64,000 bases of DNA from CAWHJN01 sp963829705 (GTDB taxonomy: Bacteria; Bacteroidota; Rhodothermia; Rhodothermales; BA12). The stretch is taken from positions 992,001 to 1,056,000 of the forward strand of contig CAWHJN010000005.1 of NCBI GenBank assembly GCA_963829705.1, read 5' to 3'. The first letter of the stretch is position 1. Each line of letters opens with the position of its first letter. Of this stretch, positions 57,929 to 64,000 are shown piece after piece. Made by a program: the position numbers and the translations under genes. The notes beneath the pieces were generated by a model. The model was given only the letters and a program-made list of their open reading frames with translations. It searched no databases and was not told the DNA's origin.

Positions 57929-60401
57929 ATGCTCCATCGTTTCCTCCTTTCCACGCTCTGCGTGCTCGCCGCCGCGCTGCCGGTGCGGGCGCAGACGGCT
58001 CCCGAAGCCGCCGCCTACAAAATCCTCGGCGTGACCGTCGAGGGCGCCTCTACCGAGGGCACGCGCAACGTCGTGTTGCAGGCCAGCGGCCTCCGCACAG
58101 GGCAGGAGGTCACCCTCCCGCTCGACGCCCAGTTCTCTGAGGCGCTGCACGACATCTACAAGCTCAACCTCTTCACCGACGTCAAGCTCATCGAGGAGCG
58201 ACGCGTGGGCGATGGCATCTTCCTGCGGATCGACGTGACCGAGGCACCGCGTTTGAGCGACTACCGCTTCGAGAACGTCAAGAAAAGCTGGCGCGACGAC
58301 CTCCGCAAGGAGCTGCCGTTCATCCGGGGCGCGCGCCTGTCCGACACCGACCTCCGGCGGGCCGAGATGATCATCGAGCAGTTTTACACGCAGAAGGGCT
58401 TCCCCCTCGCCAACGCCACCGCCACGACCACCACCAACGCCAACGGCAGCCTCGACGTGCTGCTCGCCGTAGACCGGGGGCAGCGCGTGGAGATCGGCGA
58501 GATCGTGATCGCGGGCAACGACGAGGTGTCCGACAAGCGCCTCCGCAAGACGCTCAAGAACACCAAGCCCAAGGCGTGGTGGAAATTCTGGGGGCACTCG
58601 ACCTTCAAAGAGGACAAGCTCGACGAAGACCTCGACAACCTCGTCGCCTTCTACAACAAACGCGGCTACTACGACGCGCACGTCACGCGCGACACGTCGT
58701 ACGTGCGCGTAGACGAGGGCAAGCCCGAGGTGGTACTCGAAATCGAAGTCCACGAGGGGCCGCAGTACCACGTGCGCGACATCGAGTGGGAGGGCAACAC
58801 GCTGTATCCCGACGAGACGCTCGACAACGCGCTGGCCATCGCCGAGGGCGACGTGTTCAACTACGAGCGCCTCGACCAGAACCTCCACGGCAACAAGGCG
58901 CAGAACGACGTGTCGAGCCTCTACCAGAACCAGGGCTACCTGCGCTTCGGCGTGCAGCCGACGGTGAAGGTCGTCTCGGGCGACTCGGTGGATCTGCACT
59001 TCGACGTGTTCGAGGGCGACGTCTACGACTTCGGGGCCATCCGCATCGCGGGCAACGACAAGACGAAAGAGCACGTCATCCGCCGCGAGCTGTACACGGT
59101 GCCCGGCCAGCCGTACAGCCGTGAGGCCGTCATCGAGTCCATCCGGCGCTTGTCGCAGCTCAACTACTTCAGCGCCGAGGCGCTGCAGGGCTGGCCCGAG
59201 CATCGAGCCCAACGACGAGGACAAGACCGTAGACCTGGCGTGGGACGTCGAGGAAATCGGCGGCGACCAGCTCGAGCTTTCCGGCACGTGGGGCCGCATC
59301 GGGCTGATTCTGCAACTGCGTCTGACCTTCAACAACTTCTCGGCGCAGAACCTGTTGACGGGCAAAGCCTGGGACCCGCTGCCGATGGGCGACGGGCAGC
59401 AGCTCTCGCTGGCCGTGCAGACGAGCGGGCTCGCCTACCAGAATTACTCCGTCTCGTTCACCGAGCCGTGGTTCCGGGGCAAGCCCACGCCCATCGGCTT
59501 CTCGCTGGGCTTCAGCGCCATCGACTACAGCAAGTACTACCGGGGCTATGGCACCAGCTCGCTGACCGACCGGCCCGACCAGAAGTTCATCAGCGCCACC
59601 ACGCGCGGCTTTTACTCGCAGCGCCTCAAGTGGCCCGACGATAAGTTCAGCCACCTCAGCGCCATCAGCTACCGCTATTACTTCCTCAAGGGCATCAACC
59701 TGGACTTGCCCGAGGGTGCGAGCCACGAGCTGACGTTCGAGCAGCGGCTGACGCGCAACTCGCAGGACCACCCGATCTTTCCGCGCCGTGGCTCGTCGTT
59801 CGACGCCTCTGTGGAGGTCGCGCCGCCTCTTCCGGGCTTTATCCAGTACCACAAGTGGGGTCTGAAGACGGCCTTCAACGCACCCTTCACCAACCGCATC
59901 ACGCTGGGCATCGGCGCGCAGTACGGGTACGTGGGCTCGTTCACAAGCGGCGGCGTGCAGTTCCAGCGCTTCCTGCTCGGCGGCTCGCCGTTCGAGTCGC
60001 AGGGCCTCAGCGGGGCCACGTTCGGCAAGGACATCGTGTACATGCGCGGCTATCCGTACCGCTCGCTCGGGCCGCAACTCAGCACCGGCGAATCCATCGG
60101 CGGGCGCATCCTCAACAAGTACACCGCCGAACTCCGGCTGCTGGCGGTGCAGTCGCCCCAGCTGCAGGCCGCGCCGTACCTCTTTTTCGACGCCGCCAAC
60201 ACGTGGGACGGCTTCGACTCCTACAACCCGTCGCAGCTCTACCGCTCGGCAGGCGTGGGCACGCGGCTGTTCCTGCCCATCCTCGGGATGCTGGAGTTCG
60301 CCTACGGCTACCGCTTCGACCGCTTCGGTCCCAGCAACGACCCCGAGGGCGACCGCGGCTGGAAGTTCCAGTTCACCATCGGCCAGGGCTTCAACCAGTG
60401 A
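57929..60401 (+). CDS. bamA: Outer-membrane assembly factor BamA, with one +1 frameshift
   Basis: Central barrel of the BAM complex that inserts outer-membrane proteins. From the ATG at 57929: signal peptide (VLAAALPVRAQ), five POTRA domains (for example ILGVTVEGASTEGTRN, IGEIVIAGNDEVSDKRL, VRDIEWEGNTLYPDETL, FGAIRIAGNDKTKEHVI). The frame breaks after RRLSQLNYFSAEALQG at 59191-59194 (GGCTGGCCC has one extra base); the next frame carries SIEPNDEDKTVDLAWDVEE, then the 16-strand barrel to GWKFQFTIGQGFNQ at 60401, with the VRGF-type loop as YMRGYPYRSLG. The final Gln is unusual, since most barrels end in Phe or Trp. Whole gene length is normal once repaired. Confidence 0.93.
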
Positions 60402-60409
60402 TTTCTCCC

Positions 60410-60934
60410 ATGACCCGTCTCCTTTCACTTTTTTCGCTCGCGCTGCTCGCCGCTGTGCCCGCCATGGCGCAGCAGCGCGTGGCCTATGTGGATACCGAGT
60501 ACATCTTCGAGAAACTGCCCGAGTACCAGACGGTGCAGCAGCAACTCAACCGGCAGGCGCAGCAGTGGGAAACCGAACTCGCCGAGCGCCGGCAGGAGGT
60601 CGATGAGATGTTTCGCGAGTATCAGACGCGCGAACTGCTCTACACCGCCGAGGAACGCCAGCGCCGCCGCGACGACATCTCGCGCGCCGAGCAGGAGGTC
60701 GAGCGGCTGGGAGAGCGCTACTTCGGCCCCGAGGGCGAGTACTTCACGCAACAGACGACGCTGATGCGGCCCGTGCAGGAACGCTTGCTCGCCGCCATCG
60801 AGAAGGTCGCCGAGGATCAGAACTTCGACTACGTCTTCGACAAGGGCGGCGACTACCTCTTCCTCTACGCCCGTCCGCAGTACGACCTCAGCGACCGGGT
60901 GCTCGAAGAACTCGGCATCGACGTGCAAAACTGA
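60410..60934 (+). CDS. OmpH/Skp-family periplasmic chaperone, first copy
   Basis: A 174-residue chaperone that holds unfolded outer-membrane proteins for BAM. Signal peptide ending in PAMAQ, then RVAYVDTEYIFEKLPEYQTVQQQLN, a long charged coiled coil (about 45-125), and NFDYVFDKGGDYLFLYA near the end. It begins 8 bp after the bamA stop, so it is translated from the same message. Confidence 0.93.
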   Translation: MTRLLSLFSLALLAAVPAMAQQRVAYVDTEYIFEKLPEYQTVQQQLNRQAQQWETELAERRQEVDEMFREYQTRELLYTAEERQRRRDDISRAEQEVERLGERYFGPEGEYFTQQTTLMRPVQERLLAAIEKVAEDQNFDYVFDKGGDYLFLYARPQYDLSDRVLEELGIDVQN

Positions 60935-60999
60935 GTGAAGAGTGACGGGCCGCATGTCCACCTGGCGACGCGGCGCGTTTCTTCTCGCACGCTGACCGA

Positions 61000-61032
61000 C
61001 AATCTCCAACCTCCTTTTTTCCAACCATCCGA
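61000..61032 (+). repeat. Heptad-like leader of the second ompH gene
   Basis: AATCTCC, AACCTCC, TTTTTTC, CAACCAT units before the ATG at 61033; phase is loose at the end. Confidence 0.4.
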
Positions 61033-61599
61033 ATGAAGACCCGATTTTCCCTCTGGCCGCTCGCGGCTCTCGCGCTGCTCGCTGCACTGCCCGCGCAGGC
61101 GCAGGACCTCAAGGTGGGCTACACCGATTACGAAGTACTGCTCGCCAACATGCCGCAGATGGCCAGCGTGCAGGAGCAGATGCAGCAGTTCTACACCGAG
61201 AACCAGCAGAAACTCCAGCAGCAGGCGCAGGACTTTCGGGAAAAGGCGGAGCGCTACGAGAAGCAGGTGTCGCTGCTCTCCGCCGAGGCCCGCGCCGAGC
61301 GCGAGCAGGAGCTGGGCACGCTCCAGCAGCAGGTACAGGTCGCCGCGCAGCAGGCCGACCAGATGCTCCAGCAGAAGCGCGCCGAGCTCATGCGCCCGCT
61401 CTTCGAGCGCCTGCAGGAAGCCATCGACTCCGTCGCCAAGAGCAAGAACCTCGACATCGTGCTGCCCACGCAGGTCGGCGGCGATCCGTTCATCCTCTAC
61501 GTCAACGAAACGCGCGTGACCGACATCACCCGCGAGGTGGCCACGGCGCTCGGCATCCCCGTCGACGACGCGGCGGCCAGCGCTGCGGATGGTAACTGA
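61033..61599 (+). CDS. OmpH/Skp-family periplasmic chaperone, second copy
   Basis: A 188-residue paralogue of the gene before it. Signal peptide ending in PAQAQ, then LKVGYTDYEVLLANMPQMASVQEQM, a Gln/Glu-rich coiled coil (about 50-130; EQMQQFYTENQQKLQQQAQ) and LDIVLPTQVGGDPFILYVNET. Tandem ompH copies after bamA are common in Bacteroidota. A strong terminator follows at once and ends the operon. Confidence 0.93.
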   Translation: MKTRFSLWPLAALALLAALPAQAQDLKVGYTDYEVLLANMPQMASVQEQMQQFYTENQQKLQQQAQDFREKAERYEKQVSLLSAEARAEREQELGTLQQQVQVAAQQADQMLQQKRAELMRPLFERLQEAIDSVAKSKNLDIVLPTQVGGDPFILYVNETRVTDITREVATALGIPVDDAAASAADGN

Positions 61600-61620
61600 T
61601 CCGCAACAGCAGGAATGCGT

Positions 61621-61658
61621 GAAAGGGCCGCTCCACACCGGGGCGGCCCTTTCCTATT
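61621..61658 (+). terminator. Intrinsic terminator of the dxr-to-ompH operon
   Basis: GAAAGGGCCGC (61621-61631) pairs perfectly with GCGGCCCTTTC (61643-61653), 11-base loop, then CTATTTT. Confidence 0.85.
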
Positions 61659-61709
61659 TTGAAGCGGCTTTCGCGCGCCGTCCGCGTGGGCGGCTCCTTC
61701 TGAGGCGCG

Positions 61710-61717
61710 TATATTCG
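61710..61717 (+). promoter_or_regulatory. -7 promoter element of the two-component operon
   Basis: TATATTCG, one base from TAnnTTTG, 41 bp before the ATG at 61759 and after the preceding terminator, where a promoter is expected. Confidence 0.45.
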
Positions 61718-61758
61718 GTTCCACCCGCGCCCTCACCCATCCAATCCCCTGTTGCATC

Positions 61759-62484
61759 ATGGCTACCGCATCCGATCCCGCCGACCTCCGCATCCTCGTC
61801 GTCGACGACGAAGAAGACAACGTCGAAGTCATCGGCCATTTTCTCGAAGCCGAGGGGTACCGGGTGGAGCGTGCCTACGACGGCGACGAGGCGCTCGAGG
61901 TCGTTCGCCGCCACAACAACGAGATCGACCTCATCCTGCTCGACATCATGATGCCCGGCAAGGACGGCTACGAGGTCGTCAAGTCGCTGCGCGGACGCGC
62001 CGAGACCGAGCACATCCCCGTCATCTTTCTGAGCGCCAAGACCGAAGAGGAAGACCAGGTGCGCGGCCTCATGATGGGAGCCGATTCGTACCTCAACAAG
62101 CCCGTGCCGCCCAGCGTGGTGCTTGCCAACGTGCGCGCCGTGCTGCGCCGCTCGGGCGTCGAGGAGAGCCGCATCCTCCAGGTCAACGACCTCACGATCT
62201 ACGAGGACGAGTACCGCGCCTCGCTCGACGGGCGCGACCTCGGCCTGACGCTCACCGAGTTCGAACTCGTCCGCTACCTCGTGCGCCACCCGCGCAAGGC
62301 CTTCACGCGCCAGCAGTTGCTCGAAACCATCTGGAAAGACGCCATGATGGTGACCGAGCGCACCGTGGACGCGCACATCAAGAACCTGCGCGAGAAACTC
62401 GGCTCGTTCGCCAAGCACATCCAGACGGTGCGCGGCGTGGGCTACCGCTTCGTCGAGGAGGCCACGGAGGAGAGCGCCGAATAA
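61759..62484 (+). CDS. OmpR/PhoB-family response regulator
   Basis: A 241-residue DNA-binding regulator. Receiver (about 10-130): VVDDEEDN, the phospho-acceptor Asp in LILLDIMMPG, Ser in IFLSAK and the Lys in LNKPVPP. Winged-helix effector (about 145-235): LTLTEFELVRYLVRHP, TVDAHIKNLREKLG and IQTVRGVGYRF. The neighbouring kinase starts 13 bp after its stop and is its likely partner. Target genes cannot be read; PhoB- and CpxR-like roles are both possible. Confidence 0.95.
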   Translation: MATASDPADLRILVVDDEEDNVEVIGHFLEAEGYRVERAYDGDEALEVVRRHNNEIDLILLDIMMPGKDGYEVVKSLRGRAETEHIPVIFLSAKTEEEDQVRGLMMGADSYLNKPVPPSVVLANVRAVLRRSGVEESRILQVNDLTIYEDEYRASLDGRDLGLTLTEFELVRYLVRHPRKAFTRQQLLETIWKDAMMVTERTVDAHIKNLREKLGSFAKHIQTVRGVGYRFVEEATEESAE

Positions 62485-62497
62485 CCGGCGCTCCGCC

Positions 62498-63958
62498 ATG
62501 CGACCTGGCCGCCGAATAAGCGGGTTTTTTTTTCCTCCCCGCGCCTCTACGCAAACGTGGATGATCCTCACGTTTGCCTTCTTCGTGGGCCTCGCCGTCC
62601 TGATGGTAGCGTTCTACGTGCTGTTCGTGCTGCGCGGGCAGGCGGAGGACGTGTTCGAGCGTGCGCAGCACGAACAGTCGGCCCGCCTCGCTGCGGTGCT
62701 CGAACGCGCCGGCACAGACGCCGAGCGCGTTCGGCTGCTGGAGGCGGCGAGCGCAGGCGTAGACCTGCGCTTCACCCTGCTCTCGCCCCAGGGCTACCAG
62801 ACACAGGTGGCCGACGGGCAGCACACGCGGTCGGTGCTCGACGCCGGAATGGCTCCGCCGTTCGAGGCCGCCCTCGACGTGCAGCGCGCCCGCAACGGGG
62901 CGGGCCACCTCGTCTACTACACCGAGGAGCGGCTTTCGACAGGAGAACTGCTGCGCGTGGGACAGCCCGAACCCGCCCTCTACGGTCTCGTCGAGCGGAT
63001 GCTGGTGACAATGCTCGTGGGGATGCTGATGGCGCTCTTCATGGCGATGCTGGGCGCGTGGGTGGCGGCGCAGCAGGTGACGCGCCCGCTCCAGCAGATC
63101 CGCGACAGCGCCCGCACCATCCTCGACGGCGACTACACGCAGAAGATCGCGCTCGAGTCGCGCTCGGCGGAGTTTCAGAGCGTCGCCCTCCACCTCAACC
63201 GGATGTCGGACTCCTTCCGCACGAAGATCGGCGAACTGGAGCGGCTGGCGCACATGCAGGGCGAGTTTATCGGCAATGTCTCGCACGAGGTGCGGAACCC
63301 CATCTTCGCCGTCGGCGGCTACCTCGAAGCCCTCGCCTCGCCGACGCTGCCGCCCGAGCAGCGCACGCGCTACTCCGAAAAAGCCCTCGCGGCATTGAGC
63401 CGGTTGCAGAACCTGTTCAACGACCTCATCGAGATCGCCCGGCTCGAATACCGCGAAGACCTCATCCGCGCCTCCATCTTCGACATGCAGGGCGTGTTGG
63501 AGGAGGCCGAGGAGATGCTCAGGGCGAAGGCCGAGGAGAAAGGCCTCGAACTCGAACTCCAGAATCCGTCGATCTACGTCTACGCCGACCGCAACCGCAT
63601 CCGGCAGGTGATGGTCAACCTCATCGAGAACGCCATCGCCTACACCGACGAGGGCACGGTGCGCTGCCGCATCCGGCAGCGGCTGGACAAGGTGCGCGTC
63701 GAGGTCGTCGATACCGGGCGCGGCATTCCCGACGACAGCCGGGATCGCATCTTCGAGCGCTTCTACCGCGTCGACCCCGACCGCTCGCGCAAGAGCGGCG
63801 GCACCGGGTTGGGCCTGAGCATCGTCCACCAGATCATCCAGGCGCATGGCGAGCAGATCCACGTGGAGAGTACGCTGGGGCGCGGCTCGCGCTTCTACTT
63901 CGACCTGCCGCACGCCGAGAAAACCGCGACGCCCGAGCCGCGCCCGGCATCGGCGTGA
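62498..63958 (+). CDS. PhoR-like membrane sensor histidine kinase
   Basis: A 486-residue sensor kinase. Membrane helices at about 22-45 (MILTFAFFVGLAVLMVAFYVLF) and 165-190 (MLVTMLVGMLMALFMAMLGAW) bracket a periplasmic domain of about 120 residues. A HAMP domain follows (VTRPLQQIRDSARTI...), then the H-box GNVSHEVRNPIFAV, N-box NLIENAIAY, and G boxes DTGRGIPDD and GTGLGLSIV. The H-box has Val and Asn-Pro in the usual HEIRTPL positions, still within normal variation. It shares a transcript with the regulator at 61759. Confidence 0.95.
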   Translation: MRPGRRISGFFFPPRASTQTWMILTFAFFVGLAVLMVAFYVLFVLRGQAEDVFERAQHEQSARLAAVLERAGTDAERVRLLEAASAGVDLRFTLLSPQGYQTQVADGQHTRSVLDAGMAPPFEAALDVQRARNGAGHLVYYTEERLSTGELLRVGQPEPALYGLVERMLVTMLVGMLMALFMAMLGAWVAAQQVTRPLQQIRDSARTILDGDYTQKIALESRSAEFQSVALHLNRMSDSFRTKIGELERLAHMQGEFIGNVSHEVRNPIFAVGGYLEALASPTLPPEQRTRYSEKALAALSRLQNLFNDLIEIARLEYREDLIRASIFDMQGVLEEAEEMLRAKAEEKGLELELQNPSIYVYADRNRIRQVMVNLIENAIAYTDEGTVRCRIRQRLDKVRVEVVDTGRGIPDDSRDRIFERFYRVDPDRSRKSGGTGLGLSIVHQIIQAHGEQIHVESTLGRGSRFYFDLPHAEKTATPEPRPASA

Positions 63959-63974
63959 GGGCAGGAGCGGCCTG

Positions 63975-63982
63975 TATATTTC
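63975..63982 (+). promoter_or_regulatory. Possible -7 element of a gene beyond the right edge
   Basis: TATATTTC, one base from TAnnTTTG, followed by a pyrimidine-rich leader (CCGTCCGCTTTCCTTC) that ends at the window edge. Confidence 0.35.
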
Positions 63983-64000
63983 CACCGTCCGCTTTCCTTC

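Overview
The window is a chromosomal segment of a high-GC bacterium (roughly two thirds G+C by eye). The gene families, one C-terminal type IX secretion (T9SS) sorting domain, the lack of obvious Shine-Dalgarno sites and several TAnnTTTG-like promoter elements point to the Rhodothermota/Bacteroidota side, most likely a Salinibacter/Rhodothermus-like lineage. That assignment is inference from gene content, not a database match. I support 52 protein genes, one cut by the left edge. I see no tRNA, rRNA, CRISPR array, insertion sequence or phage.

Layout: 1-4717 (minus) is a Ser/Thr phosphorylation module: an FHA-membrane-trypsin fusion, a membrane-anchored kinase, a PP2C phosphatase and a second kinase. 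5051-13166 holds metG, a GAF histidine kinase, recQ and a hybrid histidine kinase. 13268-15171 (minus) is a tetrahydrobiopterin-type set: PTPS-like, folE and a sepiapterin-reductase-like SDR. 15305-19370 holds a small membrane protein, a HIT protein, a beta-barrel protein, coaE and a GNAT enzyme. 19474-26284 holds an M49-like lipoprotein peptidase, the serine set DUF1015-serA-serC, and an Hcp-domain protein with a signal peptide and T9SS tail. 26345-34005 mixes tesA/ABC ATPase, stress flavoprotein, metallo-hydrolase, polyprenyl synthase, lipid kinase, deoC, SPOR lipoprotein and TerB-like genes. 34015-43595 holds polyphosphate glucokinase, an acyl-reductase/aldehyde dehydrogenase pair, dnaG, ppk1 and a class V aminotransferase. 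43822-53894 holds a substrate-binding-like protein with a chemoreceptor, an acyl-ACP desaturase, a secreted protein, a multi-PAS hybrid kinase and a TPR protein. 54231-61599 is the envelope operon dxr-rseP-uppS-bamA-ompH-ompH, followed by an OmpR/PhoR-type two-component pair.

Two things stand out besides genes. First, many intergenic gaps contain degenerate heptamer-periodic tracts, pyrimidine-rich on the strand of the downstream gene and often ending within a few bases of its start codon. They co-occur with GTAGRGGCG-type palindromes, may face each other to form long hairpins, and sometimes run into the 3' ends of coding sequences. A separate block of about 50 bp recurs upstream of coaE, the DUF1015 gene and the lipid kinase gene. 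Second, five genes (a kinase, metG, a chemoreceptor, rseP, bamA) are broken by shifts whose net effect is always one extra base (two in rseP). Three belong to families that are normally essential, so sequence error is the first explanation.
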